In this document: positions 24,404 through 37,400 of the stretch, in pieces
Layout: every line of letters starts with the position of its first letter
Numbering within the stretch: position 1 is the first letter of the stretch
Assembly (NCBI GenBank): GCA_019843655.1
Contig: JACDQD010000102.1
Span: 6,271,501-6,335,500 of the forward strand
Length of the DNA: 64,000 nt
Source: Lethocerus indicus
Lineage: Eukaryota; Arthropoda; Insecta; Hemiptera; Belostomatidae
Direction of reading: 5' to 3'
Translations under genes and position numbers: made by a program
Notes under the pieces: model-generated
What the model was told of the DNA's origin: nothing
Seen by the model: the letters and a program-made list of their open reading frames with translations, nothing else
The model's database searches: none

Positions 24404-24468
24404 GAGGAGACTGGAGAGGGAGAGGGAGAAAGGGAGAGGACGGGAGAGCGGGAGGGAGTGAGATGGGG
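24404..24468. repeat. GA-rich purine tract
   Basis: About 65 bases are almost entirely G and A on the + strand, with many GAGAG and GGGAG words, inside the GC-rich island at 24260-24540. It offers several GAGA-factor-like sites. The overlapping open frames on both strands arise from this biased composition. Confidence 0.8.
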
Positions 24469-24837
24469 CTAGGGGATAAAGCGTCCATTGGGGACGCACC
24501 GCTGGGGAGTACCGCTGTCACACGACACCGCTCCCTAAGCTCGAGTATAAATATTGTTTCCGCCTATTGCTGTCCCTGGCTTTTATCTGGAATTCTGGGA
24601 AACGGCATTTAAGATTTCAATTTCTGATTGTATTTAACCGGCAGAAAAAAATGGGGCATTTGTCATCGCAAATCTTCCCTTAGCTACTACGCCTCAGCCG
24701 AAGTTGGAACTAATTGGCCATCAGTTTTTATAAACATTATAATAAACATAACGGGTTATCAGCATATTTAAAACTATCATTAAATTTATTAACATTAAAG
24801 TATTTTTCGAAGTTTCGAATATTTGGCCATGTGATCC

Positions 24838-24889
24838 AAGTATATACTAGTATATACTTCAGGTTTACACTCCAGTATATACTAGTGTA
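24838..24889. other. Nested palindrome and long-stem hairpin
   Basis: Bases 24838-24859 form a perfect 22-bp palindrome centred on CTAG. The right half of that palindrome also pairs with a third copy of the motif. Bases 24843-24858 pair with 24874-24889 over 16 positions with one wobble and a 15-base loop. AGTATATACTAG occurs at 24839-24850 and 24874-24885. GTGATCC also occurs on both sides, at 24831 and 24890. Confidence 0.85.
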
Positions 24890-25324
24890 GTGATCCGAGT
24901 GGTAATTAAATAATGTTGGGGACAATTTCATAGAAGTACTGAAACTGAAGAACTGAAAATTACTGTTAGTAGCTTGGATTTTATTTTTATGACTCTGGGC
25001 TTATGTCAGAACTTCATTTCCTGTATTTAAATTAAATGGAATAAAACAATTACGTACGCAATCAATGCTTCTGTTGTGGGTAGGTAAGACGAAGGTCCTA
25101 TCTCAATTCCGGTTAAATCCAGGGAGCAACAATAAGCTCCTAATCCTTGGTTAAATTCTCAGAGCGGGGAGAAGAAAGTTCTAAGATAGTTTTAGTTGCA
25201 GTACGGGTGGGGAGGTTAGGGGAACCCAACTTCAAAGAAAGTTTAATAACGGGTGGCCCTGGCCAAATGAGGTTTTAAATATCAATTAAATTGAAACATA
25301 ACAGACTTGACGGGCGGTCTTAGC

Positions 25325-25347
25325 CCCTGTGCGGAGGCCCCACAGGG
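25325..25347. other. Perfect 7-bp GC-rich hairpin
   Basis: CCCTGTG (25325-25331) pairs with CACAGGG (25341-25347) across a 9-base loop, at the end of the GC-rich island at 25120-25350. Confidence 0.7.
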
Positions 25348-26267
25348 TAATGGAATAAAGTTAAATTATGATAGTCCCTTCAGGATGCAACAATAAATAT
25401 ACTCCTAGTTTCAACTGCATAATATATACTACATTTCCTTAATTTATTTATAATGTATGACTTTATTAAATTTAAAAACTAGGTTATCCTTTGCCCCGTT
25501 TAAAACAAAGAATAAATAAAATGTAGGTTTGTATTATAACCTATAATAAATATAATATATTTTTTAAATTGGAATTGCCGGAATGTATTTTTTGATTACC
25601 AGATTGTATAACTTCATTACAATATAGCCATTGCAAAAATAAAAATAAGAACTGTAGTTTTAACGGTTTTTACAAAACAGGTGTTCCAAACTAAATAATA
25701 GTTTAATATTTGGGAATACCAAACCGAAAACTCTTCTCAACCCGATAAGTCCGAAACGTCGGGGTCGGACCAATCGTTGCACGCGTATTAATAACCCCGA
25801 GAACCAATTAGCATTTGCCGTCGCATGTATCCGACCGGTAAACCGTATATAGGCCGGCGTCCGAAATATGTTACATTAATGATGTTCGTTGGGCCCCAAC
25901 CGGGAGTTATTGGCGAATAACCGGGCGAGAGTCGCAGCGGCCCCAGATACCCCTCCCCTCGATTCCCATCCATTCTGCCCTCTATCCGAGAGTCCCTCGT
26001 ACCCGGACCACTTCAAATTAATGGTTTCGCCGGCCGGATTCATCATACCGCTCCCCCAGCATACGAGTGGCTTAAAATTGCATCGTCTTACGGTGCTTCG
26101 CATATTCATATAAAGTGGACCAAGCCCAACTCTTTCTGATCATAAATTTATAAACACAAATATCACAAAATAGATTCCTTTATAGCTGAAGTAAAATCAA
26201 TGCTGAGAATTTCTTTTGGACAGGTTCAGCACTCGTTCTCCCTCGCCGTATTACCACAGAACTTAGA

Positions 26268-26292
26268 ATATCTGAATATTCTCTTCAGATAT
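26268..26292. other. Perfect 9-bp hairpin
   Basis: ATATCTGAA (26268-26276) is exactly complementary to TTCAGATAT (26284-26292), with a 7-base loop. Confidence 0.8.
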
Positions 26293-27072
26293 CACCTATT
26301 TTCCCTCACACACTAGCAAGGATGAAACTTGAAGAGTTTGAATTTTATAAAACGTGCATATAATATTATAATGTAATTTTTTATGATTCAATTCAACGAG
26401 CACCCGATATTAACAGAATTTTATTCTGGCCAACTGGACACAGGAATTATAACCGTCAAGATGGAAAAAAACGAATTTGCAGCTACTTTAATAAAAACTT
26501 CTATTCGCTGTATTTATTTTTGTCGGTTTAAAATAATTAATGGGTCACTTAATTTTTCAGCTTTGGGGCTCAAATTACATTGACATTGGCTGGAAAAATA
26601 ATTCGGGTAAAATTTTTTTCCCACTGAACTTTTTAATTACGAAATTATACCGATTGTTTTTTACTGAAATGGGGTAAACGTAAGAGGGGATTTTGACGTT
26701 ATTTAAAAATGCATATTTCTCTGTTTAGATTAATAGTATTAACGCATAATATGTTTCATTGCTGTTATATTAAACCATTTTCTAGATTGTTGTGATCTTC
26801 TGTCTTTGTTCGCTGGTTTGTCCATATCCTGGACGAGTATCGACAGTGCTAGGTCTGTTTCCGCTTTTCGCCATTGTCAGTAGCATTCCTTTCGTAGTAA
26901 GATTAAGCTGCCGATTAAGCTTCTTGCCACTGCCAGACTCGTAAATACGTGAACCATATATTTATTTCATAAGTAAACTATGTACATTAAACCAGGTAAC
27001 TGCCGTATCCTGTTATTATGGTTTGTTAGCCATGGCTAAATCAAGCTGAAATTCGCACAGCACTGTGTTTAT

Positions 27073-27075
27073 AAC

Positions 27076-27141
<66 letters not shown>

Positions 27142-27144
27142 GTT
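27073..27144. repeat. (TA)n array forming a 72-bp perfect palindrome
   Basis: A 60-base AT dinucleotide array (27079-27138) is bounded by AACACAA on the left and TTGTGTT on the right. These are exact reverse complements, so the whole 72 bases form one perfect inverted repeat centred at 27108.5. A plain (TA)n array is always self-complementary, but the non-repeat flanks need not be. Such DNA can extrude as a cruciform and is prone to length change. Confidence 0.95.
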
Positions 27145-27472
27145 CATAAAACAACAAATTTACATTAGCGTCTAACCCATGCAAAATTGTTTTTCATTTG
27201 TCTTAGCCTAAAATAACGCATGGGTATGTAACTGCTGTGGTATACTAAAATGGAATACAGAGTAAAATGGTCTGTGGTATTTTATGCTGGTGTTTTTGTC
27301 TGACAACATCCAAAATTATTATAGCATATATCGATCGATTGAGGGAGATTTTATGGAACATACGCAATATGGTTCGCCGCTCTGCTACAATTGTAGGCCA
27401 TATCAAAGACCAGGCCGGCCTTGTAAGTCCAATTAACTTGGTCCTCCCTCCCTCCATCCTCTCTCCTTTCAA

Positions 27473-27585
<113 letters not shown>

Positions 27586-27589
27586 GCAG

Positions 27590-30260
27590 ACGTTCTCGGT
27601 TCAAAACAAGGATCAATTTGCGCCCTGGAGACGAATTATTACGGTCTATTTATCACGGATTTATACGAGCAATTGGGCGCCCTCCTCGAATTGCTCCTGC
27701 CCACCCCCGCCTAAATTCGGCCTAACGTATTGCGAGGAGAGGTGGAGAAAGGGCGATTCCCGAGGATTTTCCTTAATTTACAACATTCCAATATCCTCGC
27801 TAATCGACAATAGGCGTAATCACGATTATTTATTACCACGTACTTTAATGAGAAGAGTATTGGAATATTGGTTTTTTATCTAATGTTTATTTCGAATTCT
27901 GCGCCGTATTCTCCTGGGAAATCGGTGTTAACAAACAGAAAGAACGTATTTAAAGAGGAGATTTTCGTTTATTTGAAGGAAGAACATAAATGTGTAATCT
28001 CATATTCCCCTACTAGCTGTAGCACAATACAGTTTTATTTACCTCAAAGAAGGAATAAATACAGCAGAAAAGGTTGTATGCCGATAACCCCTATGCTTGC
28101 CTTATTAGTCGCATCAGTGGAAATAGGCATAAAAAAACGTTCTGCAAAATTCTGAGAGCTTGAAAATTATCAAAGCAGTTAACTTATTTATTATTTGAGC
28201 AGTCGGCATGTCAATTTCATTTAAATTAAGACGGCCCTACATCTCGTTATTGCTGGGCCGCAATCGGCGATAGAGGTTCTCTGTCGAACTAAACAACGAA
28301 AAAGAGTAAGCGGTAGAGCGAACGCCCGTGTGAAAGAAAGACAGGTTGAAATTAGATTGGACAGCTCTGAACGGTTGTAAATAAAGCAGTTGGACTGAAA
28401 AGGGGGACAGAGGAGGCAGAGAAAAAAAACGAAATGAGAGGGAAAATCGGAACCCGAGGAAACCAGACGGGGACGGAGATAGTGAACTTGTGCAAGCTTC
28501 CTGCCTGTGAAAGATTTTATTTCCTACCGGCCTGCACTGATATGACCTCGACCAACTTGTTTCACCGTTTATCTAAAAGGAGCACGTAATTTTATTTTTT
28601 CTTTAAAAATTAATCGTTACAATTTGCGTATTTTGCGTTCCAGTTGAGACATTTTTTTCGACTAAGTTATGACTGGAGGAATTTATAATACAAAACCTAT
28701 TTCTTTAATTAATTAAACACTGATTTTTGTATCAAAATACAAATATCCAATGAAGGAAGATATTATATAATTGGAAGTAATCCTAGGAAATATTATTGTG
28801 ATATTATACTGTATAATAACAAAAGAGACGATGGGGTAGATAATTACGATAAAAAATTATTTGCTTGGATTATTGGAAAATAATACTTACTTTCTACTTT
28901 CTATGCTACGTAATACTTATTTTCTATCCCATTTTGATAAATTGAACGTAATCTGACGTCGATTACGTCCGATCTAAATCTTAAATGTTTTTTCCCGCAT
29001 TTTCCCGCTACTGTTTTTGTGTCTGGAACACAATTGTTGTACGCACATAGTCCAAAATATAAGATACAAAAGTTGGTGGTCGTGCATTGGTAGGAACCAG
29101 AGCTGCGAAAGAATACTCTCGGGCCCGTGAAGGCCGATCGAAATTTCTTTAATTTTAGCAGAACTCGGAGACAATAAAAACAGAGCGCGTCGGGTACCTT
29201 GTTCGGCGGTACACAAACAAGAGGCGGACTGAAAATTGTAAAAGGGTGTTCGCAGATGAAGTTTTTACTTGCGGGACTTACCCGTAAAAAGTTCATTTTT
29301 TTTATTAAACTAAGCCTTGTAAGAGTGTATCTTTCACATGTACGAATTGTATGGGAGATTTCTTTCCTAGTTGTTTTTCATTTGTTGCATTTCGGATGTT
29401 GTTGAATATCACAATAATTATTGATTTCATTACAGGAAACTATTAATGGTTTAGGGCATTTTATTTTTATTTTTTTATTTGATTGTCTCTTCTGTGTAAC
29501 AGTTCTGCCTTGCGATTGGTTCAGTAACATTTCGTTATCTTATATTTCGAATCTTTCCTCCTCGTGGTCGATCGTGAGTCCATTCCCACTGTCAGTTTCT
29601 TCCCGCGAATTTTCAGTAGATCCTCGTTGAAAGGAAAAGGGGCAAAAATGGGTAAGAAAAAGAACTAACTGGAAAAATTTCCGCTTTAAAAGCTCTGAAG
29701 TGTCCCCGGGGACTTTTTGTAATTGCGGCGACAATATAAATCTCTCTCGGTCGCGGAAAACTCATTTTCGCCAGTGCCGGTATTTAATTGCGGGGGATAT
29801 AAATCAGCGAGGACCGCCCCCGCCCCCGTGCACTTCTATGATGGATCGTGTGCGTTACTTGGTCGCAGGCTGAGTTATCCCTAAGTACCGCGCCGAAATT
29901 ATGTTACCCAGACGAAGAATTAAGCAAGTTCCCTCTACAAGACTTGATTGCGCGAAGTTCTGCCAGCAGCAACCTCAAAGACTTTTTAACCCACCTTTGA
30001 TCCGACTGTTTATTGGTTTTTTAGGTCTATATATTTTATAGAGTCAATAGTAATAGTAACTATTCGTTTTCAGGTATAATATACAGCCTGCCAGGGTCAA
30101 GATTGTAAAGGTTTTAGGCTCAAAGATTGAGTTATTTGTCTATAACGAAAACCATAGATTAGTAGTAGATTTTTAATTGTAATTTTATAAGGTTACACTT
30201 GCACACTTGTACTGTGATTCATTATTAATATGAAATATGTTTGTAAATTTGTGTACATGA
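27590..30260. other. Non-coding; islands at about 27650-27760, 28200-28500 and 29700-29840
   Basis: The minus-strand frame 28901-29296 (131 codons) is the longest here outside the CT repeat. It is Cys- and aromatic-rich with no regular spacing or known domain, and I treat it as chance. No other feature seen. Confidence 0.65.
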
Positions 30261-30278
30261 CTTTTTCTTCTGTTGCAG

Positions 30279-30348
30279 GTACGTGAAACTTGAATTCTCC
30301 TGCTGCATCCAACGCACTGGGTCAATGCTTATTCTGCATTGTCACGTG
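30279..30348 (+). promoter_or_regulatory. Candidate recursive (ratchet) splice site with 70-nt cryptic exon
   Basis: The pyrimidine-rich run CTTTTTCTTCTGTTGCAG ends at 30278 and is followed immediately by the donor GTACGT at 30279. A TGAC branch-point-like sequence lies just before the tract. A second donor-like GTATGT begins at 30349, giving a 70-nt cryptic exon. The architecture repeats that at 13460 on the same strand, 16.8 kb downstream. A weaker relative, TTTTCAG joined to GTATAA, lies at 30073/30074. The function is inferred from the motif; no RNA evidence is available. Confidence 0.48.
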
Positions 30349-30359
30349 GTATGTTTCAG

Positions 30360-33300
30360 TATTATTAAGTTAATTATAATGTGGTCACCGTGTATTCTCA
30401 ACAGGCACCAATTTAAAACTCGATTAAACATCAATCGTTTTTTTGCTTTTCACACTCCTTTAAAACTCAGTTATGTTAAATATGCGTGTATATATATCGC
30501 AGGATTAGTGCGTAATTAACTTCTAAATAACTTCTCCTCGCGACTTCTATTATAAAGCGATTCTTTTCTGTTCCAATTTCTGCCTTGTTTATTCTACTGA
30601 AACTGTATTACTCTAGCTCTTTCTGAAAGAAAAAAAAAAATGAAAAGGGTCAGGTTAGGAAAGTGCAAAATATTTCTTAACCAACTTCTATAAGCTTGGT
30701 CTTGTGAAGAGGAGATCGCGCAAAGTTACCTTTTTACTTTAGTTATCTTTCGTGTTGGACAAGTTAGAAAGTTCATCCCGATATGAAATGAAAGGTGCGG
30801 ACAAATTAAAACATACAAGGCGGAAAAAGGCAAGAAATTCTATAGGACCGACAAGAAATTCCATAGCGCGATTTTCTGTTTGTTTGAAACCTCAGTCTTG
30901 AACCAGACGGTGGTTTATTTGCTGCACTCAGCGAAATATCAACTTTTATTGGTTCTGAGCAGGAAACATGTGTTAAATTAATCTGATTTTCCTTTTCTTT
31001 ATTTTATTCCCGAAATTGATAATTTTTAATTGAATCAAAACAGGTTTTTGTCCCCGCGTATTGCATTAGTCCGGCGGTATCCCTTTGTGCTTTGTGATTT
31101 TAAACTTCCTACAAATTCAATCAGGCGAGGTTTTTTACGTTCGAAAGTCGCTCGGGAACCTGCTGCACTTTACCCTCGGCGCTAAGGCCTGAAGATTGAA
31201 CATTGTAAACTGGGACAGGCGAGAAGGGTATAGATAGAAGGGAGGAAACCTGAAAGGCATTATACAAGCAAGCCGAGTATTTCATACGTGTGATAAAGGT
31301 TCGAAATGGGATCCGACGTCTTCAGCGCTATATCGATTTCAGAAAAGGCCTCCGGAAGGGACTACCTAGAGCGCTACCGGGCTGAATTATTGCAATTTAG
31401 CTATATTTTCAAGATTTTAGCTGACGTTCTGGTTGCAGCAACATAATCCAATATTCCCTTCTAGTGAGTCTAGATTTTCATTCTAGATAATCGGTTTCCT
31501 CATGCCATTTCAGTAACGGCTCATCTGGTTGCAAACATGATAAATAACTTTGTTAATTTGTCCTGGTCGATCATGTGATAACAGTGTGGATCACTGTCAC
31601 AGAATAGTAGGTCAGATATTCTCGGTAGAGCACATATGGAAAGAATACTCAGTAATGCTGAAGCAGTCGATTTCTGTTAGGGTCAGTGCGATTGATTTCT
31701 TAAGTCATGAAACATCGGAATGGTTTTTGTCAATCGGCTTCAGATTTGTAATATTCGTTAGCGTAACTTTCTGCTCCCTTTCTGTTCTATTTCATTAAGC
31801 CCCAATCACAGCTCCGATATAATGCTAATCACTAAAAGATAATACGTACCCAAAGACCAGCGGGGAACCAAATATATAACAGGTTTATTGTTTTTTAAAT
31901 GATAACGCATGGAACTTGATGGGATTACAACCGAAGAAGAGTAATAGAATTAATTGGTTTGAATTCCTCCACTTGAACGTTACTGCCGTGAACAATTGCA
32001 ATTATTTGGTTGGAACGTTTCCCCGGATATTCCTGACCTTAGGAATCCTGTTTAAGAACGAGTGTAATTTAGTCTGTGAATGGAGCCGGGGGCTTTAAGA
32101 CCAAGCTACAGGTAGAATCGGCTGACAAAGGAGGGAGAGAGTCTCCGCCCCTTCCATTCCTTGCTCTCTTATTTCCTGTAGTCCTCATCAATTCAGTAAG
32201 GACGGATAACATTTCCAATTATGCCTCATCTGTAAGGTAATGAAAACTATCAAAAATAAAAGTGAAAAATATTCAGATATTTCCGGGTATTATAATAATC
32301 ATGAATTTTCGTTTACGGTTTCATGAAATTTCAAAGGTGCAAATTCAAAGGGAAATAAAAATAAATAATAAATGCAACATTAATAAGCCACACACTGTGC
32401 GTTCGTTGTTTATTTATGTTTTAAATTTCAACATCCGCACATTATACGATCATTAGTATTTGTTATTCCAATTAGTCATTCGCACAGGAGAAAATTTTAA
32501 ATAAACATTATATCGCTCGCTTTAGGGAACTACTGAGTCAGTCTATCTAAATCGGCTTGGTGGGCCAGAAGGTTTTAGATTATTGGATTTCGAACTCATA
32601 CTTGTAATTCAGTCAGGCTGTAACTCCATTTCAAATATGCGTCAATTAACTGAAAAACATTTGTTGGAAATTAAAGCGCCGAAAAATCGGTCCGGATCAA
32701 ATATTGATGGGCTTTTAAAAACAAAAGTGCTGAATTCGTGTTATGGGAGTATATCTTGTTGTACTCTCAAATATATACATTTTCAACATTACTTTACTAA
32801 ATTAAATAGTCCTATGTTTTGAACCTTCATTGCACCCAATTAGCGTTAGAGCAATGCCCAATTAATTAAATACAAACAGGAGCGTTCTCAGTAGGTTAGA
32901 ACAGTGTCGGGGTAAAATAATTTAGTCAAACTAAAGAAACATTCAGAGTCAGTATGAACGGTAAGGTAATCACTGTACTTCCCTAGCATAAATTCCATAC
33001 TTTCAATTAATTGAATTATTTCGTCCTGGTGTGTGAAATGTCCCGGAGAATGTGGGACTTAAATTATATTAAACCTCTCATATTAAGGTAAATTCTTATA
33101 AACTCCTTACTTTCAATTTTACGCATGTGTGTTCACCTTTTAATAAAGACAGATGTCTGGATGATACTCTGTTTCCATTTTTAGACTGTAAAACACTTAA
33201 AAAACCTCAATGTATTATTTATAGGAATGGCTTGTCTGAGCCATACAGTAATGGTGTTTTCGACTGTCAATGCGAATTTCGTCTTTGGGTGTCCCTTTTC

Positions 33301-34432
33301 CGTACCAACCTTCAGGTTTTCTTCCCGTATTAACCCGGCCCTCGGTTTCAATTAGGTCCGGGAAACTTTTATATGAAAACTTGAGCCGGAAGGTCAAACG
33401 AAACTGTCGGGGCGTATATCAGTCTTCTCTTTCGAGCCCAAATCAATCGGCCAGGAGTGAGAGCAGTCTCCCCCCGCCGCTCCCACCACTCTTCTCATTG
33501 CCAATTTCCGTAACTGAAGACGAAGACGACCGAAACTGTAATCACTTAATATAAGTATTCAAGCATTCTTTTATAGCCGCACTCGTTTTTTTCCATTGGG
33601 TTACGAAATAGGGTCCTCAAAGATGGTTTGTATTAAATTGAAAGTAGTGCACCACACAAGCGAATAATTGCTAAATTCGAAATTTATCTTTTGCAATTCG
33701 ACGACAATGAATCACTCTCCGGGCGCGCGGAATTCGGAAGTAATTAGTCGGCGTGGGTTGCCCGGGTGATAGCGGTGGGCGCAAATTGCGTTTTAAACCC
33801 CTCCACTGAAGAAGATTGAAGATCGCAGCTGCGTTTTTCCTTCCGCCGCTTCCCCCCCCCCTGGAGATTTACGCCGGTTTCGGGACCCGGTTAAGAACAA
33901 TTAATTGGTGTTCGGTGAGTCAAACGGCGTTTAGTTTGAAGTCGTTAGGGAAATGAGGAATGGTCGGGCCCTGACTGATGACCGGAAGCCACTCCACCGG
34001 TAATTACCTACCGTCCCGAGTGATTTCAGCCGGGCTTCGTCTGTAATTGCCGCCCATTATCAAGTCCGCCGACCGTAGGGAACAATCGTTGGACCAGTCG
34101 GCCGGAAGAGCCGACTTCGGCCGTAAAACCCGGGTCGTTCTGTTCACAGCCTTCGACCGTAAGCACCCCAAATGTTAAATACGGTACAGACATACATGAG
34201 AATGAAACTTTGAACAACATAAAAGAACCGCAGATTCATTTATCGAATACAACCAACTAAACTAATCTTGATCTTTCGAATGTTACCCGCCGTAGCTCAG
34301 GTATATTTTCTGAAAAATTGCTTAATATTTAGCCACTAAAAAAGGACCAATATCTGCTTCCGTTGATCCCAATGTTGTTATTTTATCGCTTTAATCATAT
34401 TGCCATTTCGAGTGATTTGGCATTAATTTTAC
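30360..34432. other. Non-coding; islands at about 31140-31400, 33300-33550 and 33700-34170
   Basis: AT-rich with three islands. Bases 31800-33100 contain nothing I can assign. The island at 33700-34170 contains a C10 tract. Confidence 0.7.
30831..30866. repeat. 15-bp direct repeat with 21-bp period
   Basis: CAAGAAATTCTATAG at 30831-30845 is repeated with one change as CAAGAAATTCCATAG at 30852-30866. It is probably a small local duplication. Confidence 0.85.
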
Positions 34433-34442
34433 GTATATATAT

Positions 34443-34486
<44 letters not shown>
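34433..34486. repeat. Interrupted (TA)n microsatellite
   Basis: A short TA run, an ATTATAAA interruption and then about 39 bases of pure AT repeat. ACG on the left and CACGTGG on the right give nearly, but not exactly, inverted ends. Confidence 0.95.
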
Positions 34487-34489
<3 letters not shown>

Positions 34490-37400
34490 GTGGTATGGTA
34501 TTGTGGTTCTGGGTGAGTTGTAATTTATATTTGTTGCTGGGAGCTGATAATAATACGGATGACTGCTATACGTAAGAAATCTGGGTAGTATTATAAGTCG
34601 TTTAACTTTATTATCGAGGCTTCTTGACTATCTCGCTGCAACGATGTAAGAACTTTTTGGGTTAAAGGCCACCTGGGATCGCTTGTATGTTATCTACCTA
34701 CCTAGTCGTTCATCGTCACCGTTTACTTTGAAATATTCCTACAAAGATAATATTATGCAAATATTTCTTGCATAATCGCCAACTGAACTATTTAACGTTA
34801 TCCTTTATTACCCCCCTAAAGTCCCATGTAATTGAGTGAAATATTTCGTATAAATATTGCCTTTCGCACTTGGTGTTATCAAGTACCGTTAGTCTCTTAA
34901 TTCCAATTTCGTTGATAACAACGATACATTTTATGTCGAGAAGGGTTGAAAGAATATTCATGTCCTTTTTTACACCTTAGAATGCGACCATAACCTCTTA
35001 CAAATACCATCAGCCGATAACACGTCTTCTTGTTTACGAGTTGTATCATTTCGGTCATTTTTTCCTGTATATAAAGGCACATGCGTGATATGAGAATTAT
35101 TTATGTCACTACTAAATGTCAAAAAAACAATTTGGGCAAATAAATTCTTTTGATTAGTGTTTATTTATTTTACGGATAAATTTTATTCGGGAAGGGGACA
35201 ACTGGGAAAGCAAAAAATGCCAAGGTACATACCGGTATCTGAATGTTTAAATGGAACTGTCCCCGTCTGGGCAGTTGTGGACAGGCTGCGGTGGACCTCG
35301 GCTAGTCGTGTATTACACGTGTCGACATGCTGTATTAACGCACGCCTACAACGCCGTCCTCCTCCACGATACTCGCTTTTGCCGCCGTTATATATCATCG
35401 GAGCACGCTCCTATTGTCCAGAAACAATCCAAATATATTCATTCGGACTCCACTCCAGCGGTTTATGTATTGTCCGGGAACGCTAATTTTCTGCCGTGTT
35501 TCCGTTTTTAATAGTGAAATGTTCTCCACTATTTTAATTTTGGTTGCGTTTTAGTTTTGGCTGTTTTCTTTCGACCTATGTAGATTTCTTCAAGAATGAA
35601 CTTCATTCTTTTTCCTTATCTTACACGTATTTTTTCTCCTTCCCTAGAGTAAGATACGGTACCTAAAGCGGTCCACCGATCAGTGTATTCATGTCTAGTT
35701 TTGCTCGACGCTAAGACAAACACCCCTTAAAAGCACTATACTAATCCTTCAAAGGGTCTCGAGCGAAACCTGAACATCCCCAACCGCAACAGAACCCCTT
35801 CTGAAGACAGCCCGCAATACAGTGCCAGATCTCTGCACGCACATATTAAGCACAATTGACCAGCACTGAGACCGATAACATAAGTCATCTTAACGGAGGG
35901 CAGATTAGCGGTTGAACATGGCCCCCGGCCGGGAGGTTGGCGCGGAGCCGCTGGGGACCGCCCCCATAACGTCCGCGGTGCTTTATTCACGAGCCTCGTA
36001 TTTCTTGGGGAGGGGATGCCGCTAATAATTGAGCTGCCCCACGGTCCTTATTTATGAATTGGACACGCCATGATTCCACCCACCGACAAGCCACAATCAA
36101 ATGGGAGGTGACCGAAAATAAATCTCTCCAATGCTGCCCAATCGTCCCGATCACTGCCCGGCCCCGATGAATAAAGGGTTTGCCATATTTTATGCCATTA
36201 ATCACTCTTCGTATATGTCACGATAGACAATATAATATAATATAATTATAATCCCGATATAAATGAAAATATAATTAAAAAATAATAGGTAATTTCATAA
36301 ATTTATATCTGGGCTTTAGAGCTTGCCCACAACAGTTTCTGTAAGATATTGAATAGGTTCATTGTCTTTCCGGTGTTGGGAACTCCCAGAGCCGTGTTAT
36401 TTTGAAAAGTTGTTTAACTCTTTAGGTTGTTTAATACTTTCAGTCGGGCCTTCTCAACCACTGCAGCCTCTAGGTGGGGCCAAATAAATAATTATATAAA
36501 ATCTAGAAATAAATAAGGTCACTCGACCTCGCCAAGTGGGCGAATATAATAATTGTAAAGAGAAGAACATTTAAGTCGTACTCATTTCACCTTTTCAATA
36601 CCTAATTAAAAGACTAAAACCTGTTTTATATCGTTGTCCGAATGTGAGATGTATACAGTTGGAAATAAATATTACTCACTTATATTTCCTGGGGCCTATT
36701 CGCCGGTGTATTTATAGTCAGAAATGTAAGCGGCTTGGAGCCCTCGACAAGAAGTTATATTGAGAGTGGAGATAGGTGGACTGGAGGAATGGGTCAGGTG
36801 CGGTTTGTGCGGCGGGAGGGGATTTTCACTTAAAGGGAGGCCGGATTTTCTGCACCCCCGCGCTCCCCACCCCCAAGGTAGACATTCCTAAAGGCCGTAC
36901 CGCCCCCAATCTATTCCTTATTTATAGCGGTTTTTCCGTAAACACACACGGGGGTAGACTTAAAAGGGTCCTTGCCGGGCGGGGCTCATTCCCTCCGGTT
37001 TCCTATTGGTGATTTATACTAAACCGAACTTATCAAGTCCTGGGTCCATCGAAGTTTATATGTATCTTTCCCTTCGTTTACCGTGAAACTGTGACCTACT
37101 GTAGGCCAGATAAGGTTCGATTACCCCTCCCTAAGTGTTGGGTCTATTATATAATATAAACACAGGAGTATGCCTCTACTGCTTCTAAAACAAAACGATC
37201 ACGTTCTCCTTAAATTTGCTCATTTCCAGGTCATCTACCTTCAGAAACACTGTTAATGTCACAACTATTTCGGTTATTAATAATAAGGACGACAATGCAC
37301 GATCCGGTTGAAATAAATCTTTTAACTTAGTAGGGGATATTGGATTAGGAGCCAGGTTGCCGGGGTTGGGGACACGTTATCGCTCTCAAGCAGTTCGCCT

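Larger units (their letters stand above)
24470..27072. other. Non-coding; islands at about 25120-25350 and 25740-26100
   Basis: No gene recognised. The island at 25740-26100 has overlapping frames of 61-77 codons on both strands, as expected from composition. Otherwise AT-rich sequence with the small hairpins listed separately. Confidence 0.7.

Noticed and set aside
36441..36468. Minus-strand CAGTGGTTGAGAAGGCCCGA, like a tRNA A box or a hAT terminal repeat
   Set aside because: No B box at tRNA spacing and no partner terminal repeat or 8-bp duplication were found.
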